Positions 22,080-35,196 are shown, counted from the stretch's first letter. The stretch is DNA of 64,000 nucleotides from Vesta saturnalis (GCA_036346205.1 JARFJB010000974.1:1650001-1714000); one strand, 5' to 3'. The notes: generated by a model from the sequence alone, not told the origin. Numbers and translations are program-made.

Positions 22080-23780
22080 ATTATTATCACTATAACTACA
22101 ACTTGCGATATAATTGACTAAATCCTAAATACAAAATATTTGATTTATGATTTATTTTTATTATTATTATTATCTTAGCACTGACCTGAGGTCATTTATC
22201 ACTTTACACTTGATATTTAGCACCCAGAATACAATCACACAACCTTACTGCTTAAAATCCAAATACAAACCTAAATTTAAATATTGAGATTTTCAAATTG
22301 ATTTGGCACAAAAAACGAGAAGAAAAACAATTTTGGCTGAAATGAATGTATTGTTGGATCCAGGATATCCAATCGTTAAAAGTGTAATTCGAATTTACTG
22401 ACCATAATATTACACTTATTCGTAATGATGCCAATTCTTAAAAAAATTAACTAACACACTTATGACTTTACTGATAATAAAGCTACTCTTACTGAAATTA
22501 TTTGCTTGCATCACAGTGGTTTTCTTCTCAATAATTAAAACATTAAAATTTAGTCACTAGTTTAATATTGAATTACTCCCAAAACCCATCTTTGTTAAAA
22601 AGAACTGACCGTCTAGTGGTAGACTGCGCTGTGTTTAATTGAATGAGATAGGAATGGATGATGTTGTGTTGCATCACGGTGGAATAGGTAAACAATAAAA
22701 TTACTTAAATTAGAATTAACGCGCTTTGCGTAATGATGATTTAACCCGTTAATCGCATAATTGGGAAAGAATCGTCAAGAAAACACTGTTTATTAAACAA
22801 TACGCAGTTTTAACAGATAATTACTAAATAAAGAAACAAATAAAAATAAGAAAGGAAACGGTCAATATGCAAATGTAACCAAATATTATTAAATCTGCTT
22901 TAAGAACATACATAACTATGAAACCATGTAAAAAAATGAAAGCAGACCTACACATAAACACAGTCGAAAAAAACGGTCAGTGGAATCACACCCACAATGT
23001 GACGGTTATACAATACATTATGCCGGAAATTAAATTAACAGTAAAGTAAAAAGGAAATAATGATACAGATTAAAAAAACAAATAGTACAATTAAATAGAT
23101 AGCAATAAAGTAATGGTAATAATAAAATACTGTTTTACACTATACTTATGGAGGAACAAAAAACAGAGAAAGAATTTAAACATACACGATTGTATCCTGA
23201 ACAAAAACGGCTTTTCATCTAATCCTACAAATAAATTCGTACAATTACACCAAATATATGTATAAAGAGATGAGTTCGTAGACCAACAATTATAAATAAG
23301 CTGGCTGAATCAAATATACTTGCAAAATCACTAAAACGAAGCCTTGCAACCATGGTTGGAGATAAAACCAAGTGACCAATAACTTACCCGCAGACAATAA
23401 CGCGAAATTTATTATAAAGTGACTACGCTAGGAGCTACGGCATCGCCTTTTCAAAGTACAATTATCCATCTATACATCCCTTTATATTTAAAACCAATAA
23501 GAACGTGTTAGATTTAACAGCTAAACCATTTCTAAATTGCAAAATAAGGCATAACGATAAGATTGAGGCTTTCTCAATGACATCTAGACATGTTTCTGTA
23601 AACCCCGGCATCGTTAATAACAACAGTTAACTAAGGTTTATCATGTCACGTTTGTCCACGCCCTAAGTCCTCTACGTGGACGAAAATGTTAGTTAACAAT
23701 CCACAATACTAAATCATACCAGAAATGCGAATGCGTGTAGTACTGACGTAGGTTCTTTCAACAGATTTCGTCTAGATAAG
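22080..23780. other. AT-rich stretch, nothing recognised
   Basis: Includes a short ATT triplet run (about 22157-22172). The 60-codon minus-strand frame at 22252-22434 is not supported by any family. Confidence 0.4.
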
Positions 23781-23782
23781 CA

Positions 23783-24045
23783 TGCACACACACGCACTCA
23801 CGTGCGCGCGTAAGCACGCACGTACCAACACAGACACATACCAACACAAATACACGCTTAGGCGCACGCACGCACCCACACGCACGCACGCACACACATA
23901 CGCACAAACACAATAGTACAACATAGACATCATGTCCGATGTTGTAAAACTATGTGAAGCGTTGAAGTGTCGATTTAGCGACAGAGAAATAAAATTTCGA
24001 TTGCATAACCTTCTATACCTACATATGTAGGATGGAAGGTAAATG
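23783..24045. repeat. CA-rich repeat with palindromic tail (copy 2)
   Basis: The same family as 14360-14745: a CA/CG-rich alternating tract (23783-23914), then CGATTTAGCGAC, then the hairpin ACCTTCTATACCTACATATG / GTAGGATGGAAGGT (24009-24041). The tail is the best-conserved part between the copies, in the same relative order. Confidence 0.8.
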
Positions 24046-24049
24046 TCAA

Positions 24050-25790
24050 ACAAAACGAATTAAATTAGCGCTATCCCTGACATGGTCAGATTCCCTACAT
24101 AATATTTATTAAATTTGTAAGGTAAAACAAGCAACCCTGAGTGTAAATATAAAGCAGCGAAAAGATATGTGGCGTATATTTACATTTTTTTACACATTTA
24201 AATAGTGAATTTTCAAACAACTAGAATTTAGCACTCGTCAGTGCTAGATTTAATGAATACATGTATAAAAATTAAATTACATTTACGATCAATCAGTTTA
24301 GGTTAGATAACATCAAGATAAATAGATAAGCAGAGCTTAAGAAATCATCAACTTTTCATTAAGCGATGGATATCTTACAGTTCTCACATCTAGCAATACA
24401 CAAAAAATAGAATCTAGGGAAACAATTCAGCTAGCGTTCATAAGATTTTCGGGTGAATCACGCTGTGTAATTATATTAACCACTGAACGGTAGTTTGAAA
24501 ATCATAACGGCAACTTAATTTATTAAACTTAACAGTTTGCTGCTTTCTTCTATTAGTAAGAATGAAAACATGTAAACGAAATAGGGCTGAAAGGAAATAA
24601 GTTATTTAATTAAATACCTAATCTCAAACAGAATCCTGAATTTGTCTAATATACTGCCTTCATACTGCGATTATGGTTCTGGATTTGAAACGACGTCTGA
24701 TTTAAGCCCTAATGTGGACGGTTATTTGTCTTCGTGTTTGTATAGTCATGCTTGCGATTAAAGTACAGATCTTTTTCCGTCGGTAACCCCTCCCTCTTCG
24801 TCATTAGCCTAAGTAAGGCGTAATAGGTGACTAATATGTCATCTGCAGTGAGGTCTTCGGCCTTAAAAGGCGCAGATGTGATGAAGCTTGTAACGGTTGA
24901 GTGTTTTTCCTAGTGACGTTGTCATTTCCATTTATAATACTTGAAGAGTGCATGATTTTTCCTGCGCCTTCGTTATTTTTAGAGTGATAACTTATCTAAT
25001 GACAAGTGAACGGTATGTCGGTATTTTCACTTTTATAACAGTAAATTTTCTAATAATAGGTGAAGGTGTGAGCTTTCCTCAGCAGAGTTTTTATTTCTAA
25101 TAAGTGAAAGGCGTGGGTTTTCCCAAATTAAAGGTCTAACATCGTTATTATAATGGAGTTATGGCTCATTAAAAATCATTTAGACGAAAACCCATAGTCG
25201 TTAAGAAAGTAATTATTAGGTGAGTCACCTGTTGAATCTAGCTCATTACAAAAGCAATTAATCAGAAAATCCAGAGCCTTTAATAAGCCTTTACTGTGTG
25301 AACCACTGGTTGTTTCGGTTGATTAAAAATTATCAAGGAAAACTCATTGCCATCCTCCAAAGTGTTCCTGAGTGCTTTAGTACGATAGGCAAAATTTAGC
25401 CTGTCCAGGTTCACAACTATTAAACAAAAGCAATTAGTATGTGAACCACCGGTTGTACCTGCGCCTTTGAAAACAATTAAGGAGGAAGGCCAGAGTCAAG
25501 AAATTAATAGGGTGCTTAAGTGCCAAAAGTGATCAGTCATAAGAGAAAGGCTCAATCCGCGTACAACTTAAAATATTTGTTCGTGGTAAACATCTAGTTT
25601 CTCCGACAGAACAAATGAGGATGAAAATCTGGTTAAAGAAGAAGAATTACTGATCGAAAGATGTGCAATTTTAATTCTATTTTACCCCACCCTCCGTATA
25701 CTTGCAAATTTCAAAACACTGTATATACTTGCTACCGTATCCTAACGAAAGAAGTAAGCTTCTTAAGAATTTATACCGTGTGCGTCATCA
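24050..25790. other. AT-rich stretch, nothing recognised
   Basis: No open frame above 60 codons. Several short near-repeats occur around GTGAACCACYGGTTGT (25298 and 25440), suggesting a local imperfect duplication. Confidence 0.35.
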
Positions 25791-25794
25791 TGGA

Positions 25795-26640
25795 TTAAAC
25801 AGATAAGAAATTTGAAAATGTAAACTTTCACCATTATTACACATATTTAAAATACGTATCTTTTTTAGGTTCACTGTTTTACACAAATGTAAACGTTACA
25901 CAGTAACACAGTTATCGTCGTTAGTAGTAATAAAATCTTTTAAAATTTGAAAAAGTAAGAACGCCAATATAAGCCTGCTGTTAAGATAAGAGCTTGATAA
26001 ACGTATAAACCCAACTATGGAATACAATTTTAGCAAAAAATGTTGTTAAACTGCCTTGAAGATGCCAAATTAGAACACCTTCTAACAGCCGAAGGCTAAC
26101 GGTGAATAAATGTCATAATCAAAGAGCAAATCTAACACAAAATAGCTTTGTTAATGAAGTGTAAGTGTAATTTTACAGTGAAACCACAATGTATAATTTT
26201 TAATTTTAATTTTAAGTTCAACTACACATGTTAAATTATTATAATGCTAACTTAACACATAATTGGTAACGCATCTACTTCAAGGTCTAGAAAAAAACAA
26301 CAAAAAACCTAAGCATACCAAAAGTTAAAACCAAAATTAAGACATACCATTGTGCCGTTTTTAATTATAAGGTGTGAAAACCTATTTAAACAGAGATTTT
26401 CTTCTGGCCCATTAAAATTATTAGGGTTTTTATATATCTCAATAGCTTCACGTTGTAAACAAACATAATAATGAGTTTGTTTTGATAATATTTCTAAATT
26501 ACTTCACGATTTAAATTATTTAAAGCATGCTAAGCTACTGAAGATTTCCCTGGTTGAACTAATTTATAAACTCTAATCTGTTCTTTACGTCTTGTATCAA
26601 AGTTGCTTATTTTGTGCGGAAATCAATCTACTGTCAACTG
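25795..26640 (-). pseudogene. Penelope-like element 3' end (degraded copy)
   Basis: This segment is a direct repeat of 47890-48680. Shared landmarks are TGTAAACTTTCACCATTATT, a CTAACAGYCGAAGGCTAAC block and a CGTCTTGTATCAAAG block. In the better copy the minus strand encodes a GIY-YIG nuclease tail; here (26640 to about 26360) that frame is full of stops, and the rest, to 25795, is the 3' untranslated part. Upstream coding sequence is absent. Confidence 0.7.
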
Positions 26641-26644
26641 AAGC

Positions 26645-27805
26645 ACCTTTAAATTTAATATCCAACAATTCAATAATAATTAAATATTAAGCTGTACATT
26701 ATTATAAAATATTTTTCCTTTACCCATAGTTATGGTCTCTTAGTAAACTCGTTTTTTAAGCCCTCGGTGGACAAACGCACGTCGCTTGCAATAAACATTT
26801 ACTTTTTGTGCTTGTTACATAAATAACTATTAAGTGAAACTCCACATTATTCATTGATGCATGTAGTTCAATATTTAAATTATAGAACAATAATTCATTT
26901 TTACTATACGTTGAGTTCTAGACTAGTTCAATTGCCCTTATATCTGCGTAACAGCTTCATTACACCATTTTTCGGAAACAGTAGATTGCGTATTTATTTT
27001 AATTACCCTTTCGACAAAAAGATAACACAGTTGAATCACTTTAGAAGCGGTGTACGATTAATTTTCACTTAAACTATGCTGTAAAAAATCATTTACTCAC
27101 CATTAGGGCCCCTGCAATTTAAAAATATCCAGTTTTAATAGAAAACTCACCTGCAACAAAAAGAAACCTTAGAAATACAGAAAATTATTAATCTAATATA
27201 ATATTACTCTGATGTGACATCTATTTATTACCAAAGCCAACAAAATATACCCTCTAAGTGATCAACGGTAGATTACACAGTTCATTTGTTGTTTGATGTG
27301 AGACAACCAATTTCCTTTTACCAATTTTATTGATATATAAAGTTTTTACTACTTTGTACCAACTCAACCATTTACGTAAATGTATTCTTTTGTAAACCAG
27401 TATCAATCCGCTTGTTTAATTCTTTAATGTAATTGGAAACAAAGGAAAATTAAAAAAGGAATATTATTTAATTACAAATTGCAAATTACACTATTTCCAG
27501 ACTGAGAAAATTAAACTTTTTAAGTTTTGATCAATATCACTAACTCGCTTAAACTTGACGGAACAAATGAAATTTATTGGGAAATAATTTTGTTTACTGA
27601 ATGAAATTGTGCGAAATGCAATTATAGATATATGTGTAAGTGCCAACAAAATTCTGTCTATATGGAGACTTTTACGACATGAAATGTAAAGCAATTTGTT
27701 ACAATTTAATAATAAATTGTAGTATTATCTCTTTACATGCATATTTCAGTATGTCATAAAATGTTAATAGTAATTTGCTTATCTAAAGTATTCTACATTT
27801 TTAAA
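26645..27805. other. AT-rich stretch, nothing recognised
   Basis: Short frames at 26854-27072 and 27491-27694 have no family signature and the expected AT-rich composition. Confidence 0.4.
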
Positions 27806-27810
27806 TATAT

Positions 27811-27905
27811 ACAGGGTGTCCCATAACTAATGGACAATACGGCTACTTCAAAAAGGGGTGATTAAAATAGTTCGTTTAACTAAAACATGCGTTAGTGTAA
27901 TAATA
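27811..27905 (+). repeat. Mariner-type terminal repeat, inverted partner of 47205-47315
   Basis: Begins TATACAGGGTGTCCCATAAC. It is an inverted copy of 47205-47315 over about 90 bases, including TGGACAATACGGC, GTGATTAAAATA and ACGCGTTAG-like blocks. The two are 19.3 kb apart and point towards each other as element ends would. A single element that large is unlikely; two separate short copies are more probable. Confidence 0.7.
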
Positions 27906-28027
27906 TAATAATAATAATAATATATCTATCTGTATTACACTTTGCAGATTCGTCATGTAAGAAAAAACAAAAAAAAGAGCAGTATAATGTAAAACCAAGC
28001 ATCACAAATAATGATTACAACCAAATT

Positions 28028-30290
28028 ATTATAAAAAAATTTAAATAGAACACCCTGTATATTATTACTTTTTTGAATCCTTCACATTGTTCCTAATAAA
28101 TTCGCAATATATTTCCCTATCTCTAAACATAGCCGTTTTTGAGTTTGAGTTTCAAATAAAACACCCTGTATATTATTACATTTTCTGTTGCTACATATTG
28201 ACCCTTATCAGTTCGCCATACAACTCCCTGTCCCTAAATATAGCCGTTTCCGCATTATTTTCGATTTTTCAAAATGTATAAGATTATTGAGACATTTTTA
28301 AATCTAAGGCCTCGTATAGAACATCATAAAACAATTGTATTATACATTATAAAACGCAACAGAAACTAATATATTATGATAGAAGACTAATTACAATTTT
28401 TGTGCTGGAGGCATTGCATGTTAACAAGAATTTGACAAATATTTACTTCAATTTCAAGTAAAATTCTAAAATCAAGTGTGCTTCTTATAAAAATTGAATG
28501 TTTGACGTAAATAAATAAAACTGTAGTTAACCATTTACGAGTGTTATTGTTAGTGATCAAGATTTTTATAAAATGAATTTTACACAAAATGAGTTAGTTG
28601 ATATGATATTCGTGTTGGGTGCTGCAGAAAGAAACTGTTTATTGGCCAGCAGAATTTATGCTGAAAGATATGCAGATAGAAGACATCCAAACGCAAGATG
28701 GTTTCAGAAAGTTATGAGTAGATTTATTGCAACTTTATGTGCCAATTACTCCAAACATGAACATGTTAAACCTACAAATGAAGATAGTGAATTGAGGGTT
28801 CTTCTCGCCATCGAACAGGATCATCACAGAAGCCAAAAGGACATAAGTGAAATAGTTGGTATAAGTGGGAGATCAGTAGGCCGTCTTTTAAAGAAGAATC
28901 GCTTATATCCCTATCATATTCAGTTACACCAAGGATTGAGCGATGCAGACTTCGATCATCGAGTAAGATTTTGTATCTGGGCCAGAGAAAAAATTACTCA
29001 AAACCCAAGTTTTTTTATAATATTTTATGGACAAATCAACATTTCATAAGAATGGATTTGTTAATACACATAATTTTCATTATTATTCCTCAGAAAATTC
29101 ACATTTATTAAGACAAGTTGATAATCCACATAAGTGGTCTTTAAGTGTCTGGGGTGCCATCGTTGGGGATTATGTCATCGGTCCATTCTTTTTTGATGGA
29201 CATTTGAATGGTGAGAAGTACTTTTTGCGTAACGATTTACCGGGCTTATTCGAAAATATTACTCTTGATATTAGAGCCACAATGTGGTATCAACATGATG
29301 GCGCTCCTGCTCACTAGTCTGCTGATGTAAGAGATTATCTCATTGGAGTCTTTCCAAATAAACAGATTGGACGAAATGGACCTGTGAGGTGGCCAGCTAG
29401 GTCCTCTGATCTGACAAGAATAGATTTCTTTTTATGGGGATACATAAAAAGTATTGTCTATAGGGAACCACCAACCACTGCCGAAGATATGCGTAATCGT
29501 ATAACACAGGCTTTTCATAGCATTACTGACTTGCTGCGTAGAGTTGAACAATCTTTTAAAGATTGACTTCAGGTCTGCATCCGAGAAAACGGACAACATT
29601 TTGAACAATTATTATAAATCACTATCGCTAATGATTAGCGTTAAATCATTTTTTTTTAATTTTATTTTATTAGTTTTGTGTTTTTAGAAATAATTTTAAT
29701 AATTATAGTGTATTAGTTTCTGTTGCGTTTTTTAATCTGCAATACAATTGTTTTCCACTGTTTTTTTTTCTATTTATACGAGGCCATGGATTTAAAAAAA
29801 ATGTTCCAATAATCTTATACATTTTGAAAAATTGAAAATAATTCGGAAACGGCTATATTTAGGGATAGGGAATTGTATGTCGAATTTATAAGGGTTAATA
29901 TGTAGAAACCAAAAACGGAATAATATACAGGGTGTTCTATTTGAAAATGTAAACTTTTACTAGTTGGAATAATGTCTGATTGGCAAGTCAATTGTAAACG
30001 CCCTGTATGCAATTATGACATTTTCTTTGCATTATAAGAAAGCTCTATCTGTGTACTTGTTCTGATATAAATTAGATAGCTTATGTTTTTCAACGGTTAA
30101 GGAGGTACATTTTCAAAGCTATCTCTGTAATTTCAATTTTTTTTTTAAAAAATCGACATAACTCAAAAACGGCTATATTTAGTGATAGGTAAATATATTG
30201 CGAATTTGTTAGGAACAATGTGTAGAATTAAAAAAAGTAATAATATACAGGGTGTTCCATTTAAATTTTTTAAATTATAGTTTGGCCTTC
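28028..30290 (+). mobile_element. DD41D mariner-like element with modular inverted repeats
   Basis: Left arm 28028-28375 and right arm 29706-30290 are inverted copies. Each arm contains two units of about 110 bases with the motif order ACACCCTGTATATTATTAC ... AATATAGCCGTTT. On the right the two units are separated by about 210 bases that have no counterpart on the left and themselves hold a short TACAGGGTGTT...CGCCCTGTA stretch (29933-30008). The innermost shared block is CGCAACAGAAACTAATA. A transposase relic lies between the arms on the plus strand. Confidence 0.75.
28573..29620 (+). pseudogene. DD41D mariner-like transposase (three breaks)
   Basis: The start MNFTQNELVDMIFVLGAAER and the DUF4817-like ASRIYAERYADRRHPNARWF fit the family. 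A second helix-turn-helix follows (RSQKDISEIVGISGRSVGRL). Near 29030 the frame shifts and the first catalytic Asp is lost in the break (GQINISx where WTDE is expected). The plus-one frame continues with WSLSVWGAIVGDYVIGPFFF, YQHDGAPAH (second Asp), a TAG at about 29317, PVRWPARSSDLTRIDFFLWG (third Asp, 41 residues from the second) and ENGQHFEQLL near 29610. The length of about 345 codons is normal for the family. Confidence 0.88.
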
Positions 30291-30427
30291 ATTAAATAAA
30301 CAACCTGTATACACGTGATTAATTTTAAAATATGCACACAACCAAACTATAACCCTATCCCAAATTTTATTAATCTAGCTTATATGAAACGGAAGATATA
30401 GAAAAGGCGCTCTTGTTGCCGGACCTG

Positions 30428-30556
<129 letters not shown>

Positions 30557-30766
30557 GGTGTATTTTAAAATCACCGACAAACGAAAACTGGAGATTCTAT
30601 GATTCAACATAAGACAAAAATGATCATGAACGCTTTTCCGAAAATGCCTCCTAACCGAGATACAGGTTGATTAAAAAATACTTTTTTTAAGGCTTTTTTA
30701 GGATTCCTCAAAAACTACAAAAGATGTTACACTGACATTTGGTACACCTAAATGTCTAATTAAATA

Positions 30767-32394
30767 CAATTAATCAGTAGAGTTTGAGTCAACTGACTTC
30801 ATCCAGTGGCGTAGAATATTTTAAGTTAATCAGTTTAAGTAAAAAAAAACACACGCTCCTGTTTTTTTTAAGAAATATTTTTTTGATAGATTTAACATTT
30901 AATTCTGCAAATAAAACCATACTTAGTATTTTTTCGATTCGGCACCCCGTTTTTGAAATATTTTGCATTAACATTAACAACCAACATTATTCAATAAAAA
31001 TCAAAATTTGTTTTATTTTACAAAAAAATAACGCAGTTAACTATTAGGTACATTATTAAAGAGATATTGAAGGAATCAAAAACAAAATAATAATTATTTT
31101 TACACATATTGTTCAAATTGTCCTCCTTCCTTTTGAATGCAAGCTTGTATTCTTCTTAGCAAATGAAACCTAACACGCTGAAAAATGGGTTTAAATCTGG
31201 CGATCGTGCCGGCCACGGTACTTCACTTCCTCGTCCAATCCAGCGTCCAGGGAACCACACATTTAAAAATTCTCTGACGTTTCGTGTAGAATGTGGTGGT
31301 GCACGATCATGCATGAAACACCTGTTCATTCTAACATCTAAGGGTACGTCGTCTAACAATCCTGGCAAACCTTCTCTCAAAAAATTTAAATAGAATTCGC
31401 CAGTAAGTCTTTGAGGAAAACGGATAGGTCCGATTAGGTGATCGTCTAGTATACCTATCCAAATATTTTCACTAAATCTATGTTGGTGAGCTGTAATTAC
31501 AGTTGGATGCTGATTTTCATCTAACCATTTGTGGGAATTATGCAAGTTTATTATTCCATTTCGGGAAAAAATACACTCATCAGTGGTCAATAAGTTTCTA
31601 ACAAATTGTACATCTTCGGCATTTTTATTTAAAAACCATTCGCAAAAATTCATTCGACGAGGATGGTCAGCAAGCAATAATGCGTGCACTTCTTGTAGGT
31701 GAAAGGGATGTAACTTTTGTTCTCGTAAAACTTTCCAAGACTTGCTATGCGACACACCAAATTCTAAACCTAACTCACGCGTACTTATTGATGAATTTTC
31801 ATAAACTCTATTTAAAACTTGTTTCTCAATTTCAACTGGCACACGAGCATTTCGTCCGGAGTTTTTCTTTCCCTTTCAACTTCCATACTCTAGCAAGTTA
31901 CGATGAACGGTTCTAAACGTAGTATGATGTGGATGTCTTCTATTGGGAAATCTTTGTTCATAAAGTCATAAAGTCGAGCAGCTGCACGAGCATTGCAATT
32001 ATTATTACCATAACATAAGTGCAAATCTACCAGTTCTCGTTTGGAATAATTCATTTTTTCACAGTAATTAACCACAAACAATGAATTACAAAACACGCGT
32101 AAATGCAACTATTTTAGCAAACATAAGATACGTAACTATCAAATGTAAAGCCATCTCTGATTTACTTAATTTGGTTATTACTGAATAATGTAGTCGTTTA
32201 TGTTAATGCAAAATATTTCAAAAACGGGTGCCGAATCGAAAAAATACTAAGTATAATTTTATTTGCCGAATTAAATGCTGACTTTAACAAAAAAATATTT
32301 CGTCAAAAAAAGCAGGGACGTGCGTTTTTTTTTACTTAAAGTGATTAACTTAACCTATTCTACGCCAGTTGACTCAAACTCACCTGATTAATTG
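30767..32394 (-). mobile_element. 1628-bp DD41D mariner-like element inserted in another element's arm
   Basis: The ends are CAATTAATCAG on the left and CTGATTAATTG on the right, each flanked by TA (30765-30766 and 32395-32396). Inverted repeats extend about 220 bases (GAGTTTGAGTCAACTG at both ends, and TTTTTTCGATTCGGCACCC further in). The surrounding sequence continues across the insertion point when compared with the uninterrupted right arm near 34670, which proves the target was a single TA in TAATTAAxTACAGGG. The left repeat has a short partial duplication, ACTTCATCC, near 30796. Confidence 0.92.
31100..32054 (-). pseudogene. DD41D mariner-like transposase with C-terminal deletion
   Basis: The start ATG at 32054 gives MNYSKRELVDLHLCYG and NARAAARLYDF (DUF4817-like region). 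One or more frame changes near 31890-31950 precede the long frame 31842-31156: STRELGLEFGVSHSKSWKVL, LLTTDECIFSRNG (first Asp), CFMHDRAPPHST (second Asp, though Gly of the usual DGAPPH is Arg) and EVPWPARSPDLNP. The sequence then jumps to RRIQACIQKEGGQFEQYV and a stop at 31100, so about 60 codons including the third catalytic Asp are missing. The element is therefore inactive. Confidence 0.88.
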
Positions 32395-32976
32395 TACAGG
32401 GCGTTTTTTTTTTCGTTAATATTGTAGGGTATAGGCTAAACGGTAAGAGATACAAAAAAACTAAGATACGTGTCCCGTTCTCTTTTTTAGTGTTTAGTTT
32501 AATGGCGCAATCGGATCTACGCTAACTAAATTGGTTTCGAAGATACAGAGTGATTCTCAAAATCTGCCGGTTTTTATTATCTCTTATGACTCGGTTATTT
32601 ATGGAGATAAAAAAAAGGTTTGGATACGAACGTTTTATGACTTTTTACGTTGAATCCAGTGGCGTTCTTAAAAAAAATATAGATGTTTGATTTTTTGAGA
32701 TATTATCAAAAGTAGCATTTTCTTAAATGGGACACCCTGTATCTGATAATCTCAAAAAATTGAATTTTTTCTTGAGATTGCAACAATATATAACACTTAA
32801 TATTTTGCATTGTCCTAAATAGCTAAAATACTAAAAAAACATCTTTTTAGTTGGCCATTAATTGAATGTTTTAAGCAATTGTTTTTGTTTGTTTACATGT
32901 CATAAAATTCAGTAACAATTATGTATTGGTATTCTTATTTCGTTTCCGATTATATTTTTTAAAAAAGGTGATTAAA

Positions 32977-34039
32977 ATGAATAATTGTCAAAATTATGAA
33001 AAATTAAATATGCTTGAGTGCTACATTGAGAGTAATAAAAATAAAGACGCAGCTCTAGACTTATATTTTGAGCGTTATCCGGATCGACGACAGCCAGAAC
33101 AACAAATATTTGAAAGATTATATCACAATGTAAGTGAGTATGGATCATTTGGAAAACCAAGAAGTAAGATTTACAATAAGGCAAATAGAGAAAGAGATGA
33201 AATAAATACATTAGCTTGCGTTGCTGCTGATCCGACGATATCTAGCCGTAATATTGAGAAAGATATTGGCACAAGTAAATCTAAAGTTTCAAAACCGTTA
33301 AGAAAGCACAAGTATAAACCATATAAAATAAGAAAGGTTCATAACTTACATCCTGGAGATGAAGAGCTGCGTTTAACATTTTGTCATTAGTATTAGCAGC
33401 AGATTAATCGGAATCCCAATTTTTTTCAAAATATAATATGGACCGACGAGGCTTTTATATCTAGCGAAGGAATTTTTAATCGACATAATAATCGATATTG
33501 GTCAAACATAAATCCTCATCAGACGGTCACCAGGATACAACAAGGACGGTTTGGGTTCCATGTATGGGTGGCGCTATATCAAAACAGAATCCTTAACTAC
33601 AGAATTTTTAATGAAAATTTGAATGCTCAAGGATACATCCAAATTTTGGAAGAATGTGTAATAATGGAGTTGGATAACATGCTATTAGCTGCAAGAAATA
33701 TGTTTATTTACAACAAGACGGAGCTCCAGCACATAATAGCCACATGGTAAGGGACTTACTAAATGTCAATTTTGGCGAAAATTGGCTTGGTACATATGGA
33801 CCAAACAGATGGCCTCCGCGTTCCCCCGACCTGACGCCACTCGACTTCTATTTTTGGGATCTATCAAAAATGAAGTCTGTAAAACCCGAAGTAATACTGT
33901 AGAAGAACTCAGAGTAAATTTTATTAATTGCATTGGAAGAGTGCCAAATATTCAAATCTATAACGCCAAGCGTTCAGTTACAAGCAGAGCCCAAAAATGC
34001 ATCGAGCAGAATGGAACACAGTTTGAGCACCTATTGTGA
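32977..34039 (+). pseudogene. DD41D mariner-like transposase (two stops, one frameshift)
   Basis: Starts MNNCQNYEKLNMLECYIESN. A DUF4817-like LDLYFERYPDRRQPEQQIF is followed by ISSRNIEKDIGTSKSKVSK. In-frame TAGs at 33388 and 33394 precede NIIWTDEAFISSEGIFNRHN (first Asp). A frameshift near 33712 leads to LQQDGAPAHNSHMV (second Asp) and RWPPRSPDLTPLDFYFWD (third Asp, 41 residues on). The C-terminal ASSRMEHSLSTYCD frame is shifted once more. All three catalytic Asp codons survive. It lies between the arms of the larger element and is oriented opposite to the nested one. Confidence 0.9.
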
Positions 34040-34865
34040 TTAACCACCTATGCTAATTGTTATATATAAGTATTTGAAATAATTACTGTTGAGTTGTTAT
34101 AAATCTTTTCTTGTTTTTTGTAGTTGTTGTTTTAGTTTATTAATGTTTTATTATTGTTATTATCTGCAATTTTATTATGCCTATTATAAAATAAAGAATT
34201 GATTAAATCCATGGCCAACTAAAAAAAATGTTTTTTTAGTGTTTTAGCTATTTAGGACAATGCAAAATATGAAGTATTATATATTGTTGCAGTCTTAAGA
34301 AAAAATGCAATTTTTTGAGATTATCAGATACAAGATGTCCCATTTAAGGAAATGCTACTTTTGATAATATCTCAAAAAATAGAACATCTATATTTTTTTT
34401 AAGAACGTCACTGGATTCAACGTAAAAAGTCATAAAACTTTCGTATCCAAAGCTTTTTTTTATCTCCATAAATAACCGAGTCATAAGAGATAATAAAAAC
34501 CGGCAGATTTTGAGAATCACTCTGTATCTTCGAAACCAATTTAGTTAGCGTAGATTCGATTGCGCCATTAAACTAAACACTAAAAAAGAGAACGGGACAC
34601 GTATCTTAGTTTTTTGTATCTCTTACCGTTTAGCCTATACCCTATAATATTAACGAAAAAAAACCACCCTGTACTTAATTAGACATTTAGGTGTACGAAA
34701 TCTCAGTGTAATATCTTTTGTAGTTTTTGAGGAAAAAATTATTTTTTAATCAATCTGTATCTCGGTTAGGAAGCATTTTCGGAAAATCGTTTATGATAAT
34801 TTTTGTCTTATTTTGAATCATAGAATCTCCAGTTTTCGTTTGTCGGTGATTCCATTCTATTGTGT

Positions 34866-34869
<4 letters not shown>

Positions 34870-34918
<49 letters not shown>
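34870..34918. repeat. (TA)n tract inside a palindrome
   Basis: About 24 TA units flanked by TCTATTGTGTATTC (left) and GAATATACAATAGA (right), so the tract forms the loop of a hairpin (34855-34935). It separates the DD41D element from the tRNA-derived pair. Confidence 0.95.
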
Positions 34919-34921
<3 letters not shown>

Positions 34922-34947
34922 AATATACAATAGAATAAATAAAAGTT

Positions 34948-35021
34948 TACCTCAAGTAGGATTTGAACCTACGACCTGTATTTTGCTAGAGTACCGTGCT
35001 AACCAACTGCGCTATCGAAGT
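34948..35021 (-). tRNA. tRNA-derived sequence, anticodon AGC (left of an inverted pair)
   Basis: 74 bases on the minus strand fold as a tRNA: acceptor with two wobble pairs, box A TAGCGCAGTTGG, anticodon loop CTAGCAA, perfect T arm with GGTTCAAATCC. Mismatches occur in the D stem (C-A) and anticodon stem (C-A). It is the outer left part of the inverted repeat 34948-35270. Confidence 0.6.
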
Positions 35022-35196
35022 AGAAGCCCCAATTGATCTAAATTTTGTCTTTATGTATGTAGAACTGATGTAAATTCTCAATTTACATAAGTTCTTACAT
35101 ACTTAAAGACAAAATTTAATTGATGTAAATTCTAAATTTAGAATTTATATCAGTTCCACATACATAAAGACAAAATTTACATCGATTGGGGTTTGC

